Shown one piece after another: positions 28,613-38,571 of a stretch of 64,000 bases of DNA. The position numbers and the translations under genes are program-made. This DNA is from Bacteroidales bacterium (GTDB taxonomy: Bacteria > Bacteroidota > Bacteroidia > Bacteroidales > JAIOZK01), in the NCBI GenBank assembly GCA_021740625.1, contig JAIOZK010000019.1, forward strand, positions 23,129 through 87,128, in the 5' to 3' direction. Below the pieces are notes generated by a model that was given only the letters and a program-made list of their open reading frames with translations, did not search any database and was not told the DNA's origin. Every line of letters starts with the position of its first letter. Position 1 is the stretch's first letter.

Positions 28613-29683
28613 CTAAAGTGTAATAAACGCTCCAATGCTGTGTGTATTGTCAAAGGCATCCATTGCCCTGAACGAATAACTGATTGAAAAGTTAGTACCT
28701 CTTTCTTTGTTCATGGGCACCTGAACGGTAAAACCTGCGCTGATACCTTTGAAGGCATTGGTTCTGCTTTCAGGATTGTCGATACCCTGATCAATACCTT
28801 CCTCGTAAGTATACGCACCACGGATCATCAGGTATTCTTTCAGGCTGAATTCTATACCGCCCGTAAACTGATCTTTTGAGAAAGAGTTGGAGGTAAAATT
28901 ACCGGCCAGGGTTAAACGAGAGTTTCCCTCGAACAGGAAATCATATCCGGCACCGATCAGCAACTGCGCCGGCATTTCGAAATCTTCCTTTCTTTGTTCC
29001 AATGTAAAAGCAGTGGTTTGCTCATCGGGAATTACCCTAAGGGAAAGACCATCACCTGAAAACTTCATGGTTGGACCCACATTCTTGAGGGTAATACCGA
29101 ATTTAATGTTTTCCATTTCACCGGTCACATATTGAATACCTGCATCAATGGCAAGCCCCTGTGCACTCATATCAGAAATGGATTCCGAGATGATCTTAAA
29201 ATTAATACCTCCGTAAATTGAATTTGAAAAAATCCTTGAATAGGCAATATTGACATTCAAATAATTCGGGGAAAAATCACCGATTCCCCCATCGGGTTGC
29301 CCCGGTGTTGTAATCTGAATATCCCCAAAGGCCATCGACATTACACTCAATCCAAGTGCACCCGACTCTCCCATTTTCTGGGCAAAGCCAAAAGAATACA
29401 TATCGATTCCCGATCCTTTCAGCCACTGGGTATGGGTAAACCCAATTTCGGTATTTTTTGTAAATGCAAGACCGGCTACATTTACATACATGGATTCAAG
29501 GCCTCTAATTCCTGATACACTTACACTTCCCCAACCTGAGCTTCTGGCCCAGGGGTTGATCAGCAATTCGCCTGCACCGGCCTGGCCGGAACGGTCCTTG
29601 TTTCCTGCAAGATTCTCTTGAGTTGGCAGCATAATCAATCCCAGAAGGAAAAGTGCGATAAAATATCTGTAAAAACTCTTCAT
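28613..29683 (-). CDS. PorV/PorQ-family outer-membrane protein
   Basis: This 356-aa FadL-like barrel protein has a signal peptide (MKSFYRYFIALFLLGLIMLP). It then shows the family hallmarks NPWARSSGWGSVSVSG and MYVNVAGLAFTKNTEIGFTHTQWL near the N-terminus and many Gly-rich amphipathic strands. PorV carries T9SS substrates from the translocon to the attachment complex, and PorV-like paralogues are often encoded next to particular T9SS cargo. This copy is 41 bp downstream of a 1436-aa T9SS cargo gene and may be its dedicated partner (inference). I used the ATG at 29683, just before the signal peptide. The terminator at 28541 follows. Confidence 0.82.
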   Translation of the reverse strand: MKSFYRYFIALFLLGLIMLPTQENLAGNKDRSGQAGAGELLINPWARSSGWGSVSVSGIRGLESMYVNVAGLAFTKNTEIGFTHTQWLKGSGIDMYSFGFAQKMGESGALGLSVMSMAFGDIQITTPGQPDGGIGDFSPNYLNVNIAYSRIFSNSIYGGINFKIISESISDMSAQGLAIDAGIQYVTGEMENIKFGITLKNVGPTMKFSGDGLSLRVIPDEQTTAFTLEQRKEDFEMPAQLLIGAGYDFLFEGNSRLTLAGNFTSNSFSKDQFTGGIEFSLKEYLMIRGAYTYEEGIDQGIDNPESRTNAFKGISAGFTVQVPMNKERGTNFSISYSFRAMDAFDNTHSIGAFITL

Positions 29684-29724
29684 GCCTTTTGTATTTTTTG
29701 TTATAAAATTAAATTTCATTCGTT

Positions 29725-32700
29725 TTAGAATACATTCAGGTCGATTGGTCTGATTGCTCCGAACCATTTTAGGATACGTTCCCCTTCATCAGATTTTACA
29801 TGGATCAGATAAATACCTCCGGCAATTGTAACACCGGCAAAGTTCTTCAAATCCCAATCCAGGTATGTAATATCGCTGTCTTTCTTGTATTGCCTGATCA
29901 GTGTTCCTTTCACATTGAAAATGGTAACGGTACAGCTGTTGGGCAAATTGGTAATCTTCACGGTATTATCCAGTGAATTTTCCTCATAAGAGCCTGAATA
30001 TGCGTAATAGGGGTTCGGTACTACATTGATCAGATCAAGATCTGTTTCGGCTTTTTCGGCACTGTAAAAGTTTGTTGCGACCGCATCCGTTGAAAACTTA
30101 TACATGGGATTGTAATTGTTTTGTGTCGGATATGCGCTTGTCGTATCATCCAGTCGAGATACGTAGCGTTTATAAGGTCGTCCGATTCTGATCTTCAGCT
30201 TGGCTTCATTCGCGAGCCAATCCGTTCCCTGTTTGCCCATGGGCATACCCACATACATGATCTGTCCGAATATCAAGGGAATGAATTTCCTTTCGAAAGA
30301 TGTTCCGGGATAGCTGAACAAGGAATCCAGCACCATAAAGTTCCATTTTCCGGCATCATAGGCGGGGCTAGAATAAGAAACGCCCAATTGCGAACTTGAA
30401 ATGGTATTGTGTCCAAATACGTAAACATAATGTTTACCACCGAATCTTACCTCATTATTAACGGTATTGTACATATTTGGATCCAGAATTGCAGGCAGAT
30501 CCTCATTTCTCTTTGTGGGATTGAAGATCATATCTCTTCCGTTCTGTCCTACCAGCCAGGAGTCTTCACCAAAGGCAATGTTCAGTCTTTCACCTGTTTC
30601 CACATTGATGGCATATCCGGGGAACCAACCCATACCAAATTCACTGATATAATTTGGATCTTCAGGATTGCTGCTCGGGCCACTTCCAAGCGGAGCAGGA
30701 TTCCCGTCCTTATCAACGGACTGCCCCCCTCTTACCATAAACCTTTCGGTGGGTTTTCCATTGGGTTGCGGTTCTGTAAGTGCTTCATCACTTCCCATTT
30801 CCAATACAACAGAGCGGGTCCATTTGGATTTATCAGGCGTTAGCACGATATCCACACTGTGGAGATAATTTAACTTAGCCAAATCTTTGGAACGGTTATC
30901 AACTGATATGGTGGCACTGAATGCAGGTCCTACTGATTCAAAACCTACATTTTGTGTAGAACTCATTGTTAGACAATAAGGTGCCCATGTGCCATTCTGT
31001 ATTTTTTCAAAATATTCATTCGGATCCCAGGCAAAACCCGGTAAATCCCAGTCATTCAATTTTGGATTACCGGCCTGGCCGACTGCATAGGAACCGGCTC
31101 TGATCCAGTTCTGCGGTGATCTGGGCTCCTGGTTATCTCTGATTCCGGAAAGCCAGCGTTCTTCAACATCCGCATATTCAATCCCTGAAACGATTAGGCT
31201 ATTATAATTTTCCTTGATCGCTGTTGTATCTCCCGGGTAAACAATTTGGGCAATGTTTACCGACAAACCAATTTCTGGGATCAATTGCTCATTCACGAGA
31301 TTGATGGTTGTATCAGAATCATATACATCACCGGTTTCCTGATCGATCACCTGCCATTTTGAACTGAGAATCTTTGCTGAATCCTTGATGCTGTCATACA
31401 CAACATCCGTGAATTTCAAAATATAATCGGCGTCTTTCACATTGAGCGGGTCAACAACTCTCACATCAAGAGGTCCATAACCTATTTTATAAACAGGATT
31501 GTAAGCGATTGGATATTCGGGATCTCCGATCTTAATGGGCTCGCCCTCATCGTTCAGTGATCCAACAGGTTTTTTCGATAATATTTCTTCAACCGTTTCC
31601 TCTGTGAAATCAAGGGCAAGGTATCCATTACCATTTCCGTCGAGACGGGTAATCTGCGGCTGATCGCCATAATCAGAATTCATCTCCAGACCATTCACGG
31701 TTTTATGCGGAATGGCGGTATAAACCTGAATATTCCTTCTTCCGGCCAGGTAAGGCTTCTTCTGACCATAGAGGAAAATCGGGTCAGCTTCATCAATCTT
31801 GAAAGGCATATATTCATTGTAGGCATAAGCCAATGCAAGATAATAATATTGTTTATGATTCACCAGTGTTCTATCGCCTGTAGCAAACTGGTCTTCGGTA
31901 ATCCTGAAGGAATGACGGATGCCATTGTCGCCCCCATCCACTTCTTCAACCGGAACGAGTGTACCCAAATCTTCATCTTTATAATAATTGATAAGCCTGG
32001 TGATACCGTTTGCTTTGTCAAACTGTGCAACGGGCCTGACCAAATCCGGGTCATGTATGCTTTCAACCGAAACCGATGCATTTTTCAACTGAAAGATCTG
32101 GTAACCCTCAAAGTGATATAAAGAGTCATTTCTTTCGTTCGGATCAAGATAACTGGGTTGCGGGATCGTATTGTCATATTCCATATATGCTTCTTTGTAG
32201 TTATTGGAATTGACTGAATTTGTTATAAATACGATCAGTTCCTCGTCCAGTTCGACGAAATCAAGATCGGGTGCATCGGGGCCATCAATCACGTCGAAGC
32301 AGTTGTCAAAGAGAGCCTGACATTTGTCATCCACAGTTCTGAGCAATTCTACAGATGCCCAGGCACCACCTGATCCTGCCCTTGCCCAGGGAATACCGAC
32401 GGTGATATAGTTAACCGCACCGGAAGTCAGGGTAAAAGGACCTGCCGATTGCATAAAACGTCTGTCGCTTGGATCATTCCCAACGGTTTCTTCCGTCCAG
32501 TATACTCCGTTTTGATTAAAACCGCCATTGGGTGGGGTTCCGTTTGTTCCCCAATTACAGGGGTCTGAATCTCCCGGAAACATAAAATTACATGCCGGTC
32601 CGACAGCACCCACTGTGGGGTGACCGTTTCCTCCGTACTGCATGCGGCTGTTATCAAGCCAGATACCACGCAGATAATTGTAGTAGTCGATGGCTTCATC

Positions 32701-34035
32701 GGGGGCACCGTTGATATTGCTTCCACTGTTGTTGTAATAAACGAATCTTCTCATTCCGAAACGCTCGTCATCGACGAGTCCGTTTCCGAAATTTACACCG
32801 TTGATGGCCATGGGATCCCATTCATTGGGAGATCCAATGATGGAGCAATCGCCGGTAAATGCAGGGTTATCTCTTCCATCGGGGTTGATATAGGGTCCCT
32901 GGAAAAAGTCAACACCTACGGCAGGGGGCTGGTCGCCATAAGCTTCCACCTGTCCGTTTCCATCAACGTCGGTACCATTATAACCATAACCCAATCCACG
33001 TCCAACGTCACATCCTACATAGTCATCCCATGCATAACCAAGATCGGTATCCATCCAGGGACTGAAATAGGTTTCAGAAAGTTCAAAAGTAGAACGGTTG
33101 ATGATCTCATAACTATAAAAGGTCATGTTGTTGATCTCATCGTTTGTCGTAAAAGCAAATGCCTGTGCCCTGATCTCAAGACCTATGGAAGCACCCTGTG
33201 ATTCGGAGTGGAAATTTCCTTTGTCATTGAAGATCCACCAGAGCGTCTGGTCCCCTTTGATGACCTGGTCGGACAAAATACTTCCGTGGACTTTTACGGG
33301 ATAATCTTCATAAATTTCCTCAAAGGTGCGTTCCGGAGGATCATCCGGGTTCAGCAACCTGTTAAGGGGACAGAGGCTGTTATCAATATCGTAATAAGGA
33401 TAATCACCGCTGTAGGGATCATATACACCATCATTGTTATTATCGTAGAAGGGTGCCAGGTAAAAACTCTGATTTTTGGCTTCATTTCCGTGGGCAGGCC
33501 AGTTGAGGATTTCTTCAGGAATAACATAATCCGGGTATTCTTCTGCCCTGTTGTCACTTTCCCACCATGCGATAAACTTATCCACCATGGCACGGGTCAT
33601 AACAAAATGCTTATCCCAGTTGGCACAAACTTCTGCATCTACTGCTGCAGTTCCATCCACTGTAAGCGGGCCTGTCCAGTAGTCGTTCCCCACCTGCCTG
33701 TAACGCAGGGCGGCAAGTTTCAACTGGTCGTTGATGTCCAGCCCACCAATCCATAGGGCACTTGCAAAAAGTGATGTTGCTGTTCCCTCTTTGGGTATAA
33801 AATACTGTGAAATATCCTGGAGATCCCACCACATGTCTCCACCTGTATTGATCCTGGCCCGTACGTTGTTAATGTCCAGAAAGCGGTAACTTGTAGCAGG
33901 CGAGCAACCTGCACTCGCTTCTTTAAGCTGTGCGTTGCTTTTGGAGGGTGCTCCGATATATTTTTCCGCATGACCTGTATTGACTATGATAAAACTAAAT
34001 AGAAGTATAGTCAGTTTTTGTAAGTTATTCTTCAT
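29725..34035 (-). CDS. Giant secreted protein with T9SS sorting domain, unknown function
   Basis: This 1436-aa protein has a signal peptide (MKNNLQKLTILLFSFIIVNTGHA). The N-terminal third has many Trp/Tyr and acidic loops that look like calcium sites (YDNNNDGVYDPYSGD, GTDVDGNGQ), and repeated beta-rich segments continue to about residue 1350. I recognise no enzyme domain. The last 85 residues (VVPNPYYAYSG, CTVTIFNVKGTLIR, GIYLIHVKSDEGER) resemble a type A sorting domain, but about 15 residues (KWFGAIRPIDLNVF) extend past the usual end. It lies between a large TonB receptor (39 bp upstream) and a PorV-like gene (41 bp downstream), all on one strand. A surface or released binding or matrix protein is plausible but not shown. 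Confidence 0.8.
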   Translation of the reverse strand: MKNNLQKLTILLFSFIIVNTGHAEKYIGAPSKSNAQLKEASAGCSPATSYRFLDINNVRARINTGGDMWWDLQDISQYFIPKEGTATSLFASALWIGGLDINDQLKLAALRYRQVGNDYWTGPLTVDGTAAVDAEVCANWDKHFVMTRAMVDKFIAWWESDNRAEEYPDYVIPEEILNWPAHGNEAKNQSFYLAPFYDNNNDGVYDPYSGDYPYYDIDNSLCPLNRLLNPDDPPERTFEEIYEDYPVKVHGSILSDQVIKGDQTLWWIFNDKGNFHSESQGASIGLEIRAQAFAFTTNDEINNMTFYSYEIINRSTFELSETYFSPWMDTDLGYAWDDYVGCDVGRGLGYGYNGTDVDGNGQVEAYGDQPPAVGVDFFQGPYINPDGRDNPAFTGDCSIIGSPNEWDPMAINGVNFGNGLVDDERFGMRRFVYYNNSGSNINGAPDEAIDYYNYLRGIWLDNSRMQYGGNGHPTVGAVGPACNFMFPGDSDPCNWGTNGTPPNGGFNQNGVYWTEETVGNDPSDRRFMQSAGPFTLTSGAVNYITVGIPWARAGSGGAWASVELLRTVDDKCQALFDNCFDVIDGPDAPDLDFVELDEELIVFITNSVNSNNYKEAYMEYDNTIPQPSYLDPNERNDSLYHFEGYQIFQLKNASVSVESIHDPDLVRPVAQFDKANGITRLINYYKDEDLGTLVPVEEVDGGDNGIRHSFRITEDQFATGDRTLVNHKQYYYLALAYAYNEYMPFKIDEADPIFLYGQKKPYLAGRRNIQVYTAIPHKTVNGLEMNSDYGDQPQITRLDGNGNGYLALDFTEETVEEILSKKPVGSLNDEGEPIKIGDPEYPIAYNPVYKIGYGPLDVRVVDPLNVKDADYILKFTDVVYDSIKDSAKILSSKWQVIDQETGDVYDSDTTINLVNEQLIPEIGLSVNIAQIVYPGDTTAIKENYNSLIVSGIEYADVEERWLSGIRDNQEPRSPQNWIRAGSYAVGQAGNPKLNDWDLPGFAWDPNEYFEKIQNGTWAPYCLTMSSTQNVGFESVGPAFSATISVDNRSKDLAKLNYLHSVDIVLTPDKSKWTRSVVLEMGSDEALTEPQPNGKPTERFMVRGGQSVDKDGNPAPLGSGPSSNPEDPNYISEFGMGWFPGYAINVETGERLNIAFGEDSWLVGQNGRDMIFNPTKRNEDLPAILDPNMYNTVNNEVRFGGKHYVYVFGHNTISSSQLGVSYSSPAYDAGKWNFMVLDSLFSYPGTSFERKFIPLIFGQIMYVGMPMGKQGTDWLANEAKLKIRIGRPYKRYVSRLDDTTSAYPTQNNYNPMYKFSTDAVATNFYSAEKAETDLDLINVVPNPYYAYSGSYEENSLDNTVKITNLPNSCTVTIFNVKGTLIRQYKKDSDITYLDWDLKNFAGVTIAGGIYLIHVKSDEGERILKWFGAIRPIDLNVF

Positions 34036-34074
34036 GGGTAAATATTTTTTATGTACCATTTTAAAATTCTTTCC

Positions 34075-37000
34075 TTATAAATTAAAAATCAATCCTAGCC
34101 TGATATACCTTGGGGCTGTGTAGTTACCCGGTCGATCAACGAAAATTCCATAGAGTTGTCTGAAAGACTCAGGACTGATCTGTGAATTGATCTCTTTTTG
34201 CCATTCGGCAGCAGCCAGGTAGCCGTCATCATCCGGGTTTCCGGTAAACGGATAAACATTGCTGACATTCTTCGTATCAAATACATTTAGTATTTGCAAA
34301 TAGACATTGAAGTATGATTTGCGTTCGGATGATTCCTTGAATTTCACATAAAATTCTTTATCAATTCGGAGGTCCATTCTGAACTGCCATGGCAGCCGGG
34401 ATCCTGAATAAGTACCCTTCAGCAGGTTATTACCACCTGAAATGGGCGAATTAATCGAACGTGATGCTGTATATGGCGTACCGGATCCACCGATGAAGGT
34501 CAGTGTAAATCCTGTATTTTTCAGGATCTGTGTATTCTGAATCACCGGACCATTGTAATCTTTTCCTTCGGGGAATCGATAATCCAGCACCAGGTTGATA
34601 TTGTGTCTTCTGTCCCAGGGCATGGGGAAAGTCTGTCTCAGGTTCGGCTGGCCTGCCGCAATCAACGCAGCAGCGGTGGTTGGCGATGAACCCGTTGCTT
34701 CTGCAAACTGCAATGTGTATGCTGCACGAATCCTGGCGTTGTTGGTTCTTCTCAGGTCGTAGGTAACAGTAAGTCCTTTTACGGTACCAAAGTCAAGGTT
34801 GTTATAAGATACATATCTCCTGGGATAAGCTCCGGTAAACTCAAAGGCCTGGATCATATCCCGCATCTCGCGATAAAAGGTTGTGATCTTCAGGGATGAT
34901 GTATTGGTCAACTTTTGCTGGAATCCCAACTCGTAATCAATGGTTTTCGTGGGTTTCAGGTTGGGGTTATTGATCCTTCCTGAAATTTCATTGAAGTAGT
35001 AATAAGTCGCCGGACTAACAACAATGCTTGATGTCGGCCTTTGCGTTAGCACATCATAGTGTGCAAAGAACAGGGCCTCATCCGAAATGGGGAATGAGAA
35101 AGAAATACGGGGCATCACGCTCCACTGGGGTTCATAATCCTCAAATGATTCGATGGTAGGCCTGTTCAGATCCGGATCTTCAATAAAGGGGGATATGCCC
35201 GATCCTTTGTCCAGATCGTTCGGGTCGGTGATCTCTGTTCCCTCTGCGTTGAACCATGTATCACCATTGCGGTAACCAACTACCGCTGTGGGGTTGCTCA
35301 CGTTATCAACATAAACCACATAATCATCACCCATGTTTCCGGGCACCTGATCGAGATCCAGTTCGAGGTACTGCTGCGGTGTCAATTCGCCTACAGTAAA
35401 TGCAGGATACAAAAGATAGGGATCTTTCAATACCATCTGGTTGGCATCGAAGCGGTCGACGCGAACACCAATGTTGAAGATCAGGTCTCTGAAAGCAAAT
35501 TTATCCTGGAGGTAACCTGCCATATAAATGGGCTCATAAGCGCCGATGGGGCGGGTATACATTCCATTTTCATCCTGTTCATTGAAAAAGTCTTCAAAAC
35601 TGGGTTTTGATTTCAGTTTATTTCCTTTATAATCATACCCTCTCCATGCAGCGAAACTGTTCCCAAAGTTCAGAAGCTCATCGGGGCTGAAAAGATCAAT
35701 TGAATACAGGTCCTCATCTACATATGCAGTCTTCAGATTACCGTTTTTGTCATAATAACTGATCGATCTGTTTTCAAAATCATAGGAATCGGTAACGATG
35801 TAATCGACACCATCCACAGGCAGCCCGAGTCTTTGCCTCAGGTTTCTGTCGAAAATTTCCTGGGTGTTGGCATCATAACGGAAGGGGTAATTAATGGTAT
35901 CCTGGAAAACACCATCCTGATAAACCAGTTGCGGATTTTCAAAATCCAACTGTTGAATATGGCGGTTGGTCAGACCTCTCATAAGGGTCCACAAACCTAC
36001 GGCATTTCCGTAATTGATAAATCTTTCGGTTCGTTGTTCATACTGGAAACCGAGCTTGATCTCATGGTTACCCACGTCTGCACTGAAAGCAGCATTGATT
36101 CCGATCTGGGAATTATCCTCTTCAAAATAACCGCTTTGCACTGCACCGGGGCTCTGGAACAACTGGTATACGCTGGCTGGCATGTTACCATTCAGCAAAC
36201 CTCCATTACCCTGTACCTGGAAACGGTTTTCATAATTTCCAATCGGCAGTCCTTCATATATGCTGTAATAATCAGTTGTCCAGTTGGATGCCAGCGGGTT
36301 GAACTGACCGGCATCGAAGGTATACAAAGTATCTGTTCGACCGGTAAACAACCATACATCCTCATATACCTGGCCATTGATGGTATCACTTCCCAGTGTA
36401 TAACTGGGTTCTTTATATTCTTCAAATTTTCCCAGATATCCGTAATTGAACAACTTGTCCTCATGATCCGGGTCTTCCTGTTTGCGATAATATTTGGAAT
36501 AATCCGCCTGGATCGAATAGAAAACATTCCTGAACAATCCCGGATTTTCCCTGTCTGTTTCGAAGCGCTGTGTAAACCTACCGAATACACGGTATGTTCT
36601 GTTCAGGTAATGGGTATTTTTATCATAATTTAACAACTGACTGGCCTGGTATCCGACGCCTGTAAAGTTTCCTTCATTCTGAACGAACTGTCCGCCAAAT
36701 GTCAGGTTTATTGTTTTGGTTGTTTTAACATCGAATTTCGCAGAAACATTAATACCATAACGCGATGTATTCAATGTATTTTTTTGGTGTTTCAGATCAT
36801 TCGTTGTTAAGAACTCTGCATTTTGCCAGGTACCACCTGCTTCCAATCCTGAAATCCTGAGCGGGTCTTGTTCCAGTCTTTTAAGAACATCGTCTTTGGC
36901 TGTATATATCCCGATCGGACTGGGCTCTCCGTCCTCGCGGAATGTCAGGTCGCCTGCAATGAAGAATCCCAGCAGGGAACTGATCCTTTCGCCCTGTTCA

Positions 37001-37788
37001 TTCTTTTTGGAGAAAAGGGGTCCGTTCACATTAAACCCGAGCCTGTTATAGCCAAAGGCATCTAGGAACTGTGAAGTTACCAGTTCAGCTCCGGCACCAA
37101 ACTTCCTGGAGGGCCCTTTGGTGGTAACGTTGATCACACCACCGGTAGCGTCCCCATATTGTGCGGGCAAACCACCCAGGATCACTGATACCTGTTCGAT
37201 GGCTGAAGGCGGCAATGCTGCAGAACCTGTTACTTTGATACCGTCAATATAGGTAACGGTACCATCGGTACGGGCTCCACGGATACTGCCCCTTTCACCG
37301 TCCCTGGAGAAAACACCACCTACCGTGGCGGCCACACCGTCGGCTGAACGGTTGGGCATTTTTTCAATTTCCTTGGAAGTCACTGTTGCTCCTGAGGCTG
37401 TCTGGTCCTTGCTAATCAGGGGAACTGAATAATCTACAATCTCGACTTCATCCAGGGTTTCGGCTGTAGGCAACAATTCAATGTCAAGAAAAGTGATCTG
37501 GTCACCTGAAATAATTACACCCTGCACAAGCTGGGTTTTATAACCCACAAACGTAGCCTTAACATCATACTTTCCCGGCTGAATCGGCTTTACGATGTAG
37601 TTACCGTCAAAATCCGATGAGGCACCACCCACCTGTGTGCCTCCAAGTTCCACTACAATATTTGCAAATGGGATGGGTTCTCCTGTTGATTTATCCGAAA
37701 TCTTTCCTTTCAGGGTTCCCGATTGTGAAAACACTAACAAACTAGAAGTTAGTATGATACCAAGAGTTAAAAGTAAAGTTCTTAACAT
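34075..37788 (-). CDS. Large TonB-dependent receptor with CarboxypepD-reg domain
   Basis: This 1237-aa outer-membrane receptor has a signal peptide (1-21). A carboxypeptidase-regulatory-like domain follows (about 24-105: GKISDKSTGEPIPFANIVVE, DFDGNYIVKPIQPGKYDV). The plug (about 130-240) has VEIVDYSVP, TVTYIDGIKV and GLPAQYGDATGGVINVTT. The barrel of about 1000 residues has long loops and ends in YIRLGLIFNL. It is larger than siderophore or heme receptors and is in the size range of SusC-like and oligomer importers, but no SusD-like gene is adjacent. It is the first gene of an operon with the giant T9SS protein and the PorV-like protein. A promoter-like sequence lies 48-80 bp upstream. Confidence 0.88.
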   Translation of the reverse strand: MLRTLLLTLGIILTSSLLVFSQSGTLKGKISDKSTGEPIPFANIVVELGGTQVGGASSDFDGNYIVKPIQPGKYDVKATFVGYKTQLVQGVIISGDQITFLDIELLPTAETLDEVEIVDYSVPLISKDQTASGATVTSKEIEKMPNRSADGVAATVGGVFSRDGERGSIRGARTDGTVTYIDGIKVTGSAALPPSAIEQVSVILGGLPAQYGDATGGVINVTTKGPSRKFGAGAELVTSQFLDAFGYNRLGFNVNGPLFSKKNEQGERISSLLGFFIAGDLTFREDGEPSPIGIYTAKDDVLKRLEQDPLRISGLEAGGTWQNAEFLTTNDLKHQKNTLNTSRYGINVSAKFDVKTTKTINLTFGGQFVQNEGNFTGVGYQASQLLNYDKNTHYLNRTYRVFGRFTQRFETDRENPGLFRNVFYSIQADYSKYYRKQEDPDHEDKLFNYGYLGKFEEYKEPSYTLGSDTINGQVYEDVWLFTGRTDTLYTFDAGQFNPLASNWTTDYYSIYEGLPIGNYENRFQVQGNGGLLNGNMPASVYQLFQSPGAVQSGYFEEDNSQIGINAAFSADVGNHEIKLGFQYEQRTERFINYGNAVGLWTLMRGLTNRHIQQLDFENPQLVYQDGVFQDTINYPFRYDANTQEIFDRNLRQRLGLPVDGVDYIVTDSYDFENRSISYYDKNGNLKTAYVDEDLYSIDLFSPDELLNFGNSFAAWRGYDYKGNKLKSKPSFEDFFNEQDENGMYTRPIGAYEPIYMAGYLQDKFAFRDLIFNIGVRVDRFDANQMVLKDPYLLYPAFTVGELTPQQYLELDLDQVPGNMGDDYVVYVDNVSNPTAVVGYRNGDTWFNAEGTEITDPNDLDKGSGISPFIEDPDLNRPTIESFEDYEPQWSVMPRISFSFPISDEALFFAHYDVLTQRPTSSIVVSPATYYYFNEISGRINNPNLKPTKTIDYELGFQQKLTNTSSLKITTFYREMRDMIQAFEFTGAYPRRYVSYNNLDFGTVKGLTVTYDLRRTNNARIRAAYTLQFAEATGSSPTTAAALIAAGQPNLRQTFPMPWDRRHNINLVLDYRFPEGKDYNGPVIQNTQILKNTGFTLTFIGGSGTPYTASRSINSPISGGNNLLKGTYSGSRLPWQFRMDLRIDKEFYVKFKESSERKSYFNVYLQILNVFDTKNVSNVYPFTGNPDDDGYLAAAEWQKEINSQISPESFRQLYGIFVDRPGNYTAPRYIRLGLIFNL

Positions 37789-37835
37789 ATCATAAAATTT
37801 TATGTTAGATTATACATTGCGCTTCTAAAAGTCGG

Positions 37836-37868
37836 TAAAGTTAATAATAAATTAACTTAATAACCAAA
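37836..37868 (-). promoter_or_regulatory. Candidate promoter of the TonB/T9SS/PorV operon
   Basis: On the minus strand TTTG (37868-37865), a 21-bp spacer and TAACTTTA (37843-37836) approximate TTTG-N19-TAnnTTTG. It lies about 50 bp before the receptor start in an AT-rich 126-bp gap. Confidence 0.4.
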
Positions 37869-37914
37869 AAATTTAATGAACGCCTAATTTTTTTATTTGG
37901 CAATTTCAGAGGGT

Positions 37915-38436
37915 TTAATCGTAAGGTCGCTCTAAAATTGTCTGATATATAACAGCATTTCTGAGACTGAATGTACCGGCATTTTCAGTTTCATTTTCGG
38001 CATCCAGATCGATGACTTCCTGCACTTTCTCCGGGCTGTCTGTATTTGTTATTCTATCTTTAGCTCTTCTGTTCCTGAAATAATCCTTTGAGAGGGAAGA
38101 ATTGCCTTCTATGGCTGTACCCATTTGTTCGATGGATTCGAGGTTTTGTTTTTCGAAAGGATTTTTTGTTGCCTTTTTTGCTTTCTCTTCTCTCCTTTGT
38201 CGCTGGTAGATGGTTTCATATTCTGGTTTCTGCTCTTCCTGCTCAAACTCATGAAAGATCTGATCAATGAAGGATTCCTCTTTTTCATCTTCACGGTAAG
38301 TGTCCTGTTCGCTTTCTTCCTGCTTTCCAGAGCGTTCGGCTGCCCTTCTTTGCTTTTCTTTCAGCTTCTTTTGCTGTCCGTAAATTGAGAAGGCGATCCA
38401 GGCAATACCTATTAATATATATATGAAATCTTCCAT
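37915..38436 (-). CDS. Hypothetical membrane-anchored, charged protein
   Basis: This 173-aa protein starts with a single hydrophobic helix (MEDFIYILIGIAWIAFSIYG). About 140 residues follow that are very rich in Glu, Lys, Arg and Gln (for instance QQKKLKEKQRRAAER, EKEESFIDQIFHEFE). The tail is probably cytoplasmic and partly coiled coil. The ATG at 38436 is preferred to an upstream TTG. Similar short anchored proteins are common in Bacteroidota, but I know no function for them. It sits between the LytTR regulator (135 bp upstream) and the large receptor (126 bp downstream) on the same strand. Confidence 0.6.
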   Translation of the reverse strand: MEDFIYILIGIAWIAFSIYGQQKKLKEKQRRAAERSGKQEESEQDTYREDEKEESFIDQIFHEFEQEEQKPEYETIYQRQRREEKAKKATKNPFEKQNLESIEQMGTAIEGNSSLSKDYFRNRRAKDRITNTDSPEKVQEVIDLDAENETENAGTFSLRNAVIYQTILERPYD

Positions 38437-38571
38437 TTTCTCGGGTTGCTGGTTTTCCAAAATTATTCAATTCGTAAAAATAGAAAATTCTAAACGAACT
38501 GGAAAGAAATAATCAGTTAACGGTTTGCTGTGATCAGTTTCCGGCATTACGATGAACGGGAACCTCTCATA

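Noticed and set aside
34075..37788. Receptor and giant T9SS protein as a SusC/SusD pair
   Set aside because: The giant protein is not a lipoprotein and has no SusD-like helical repeats, so only a functional analogy is possible.
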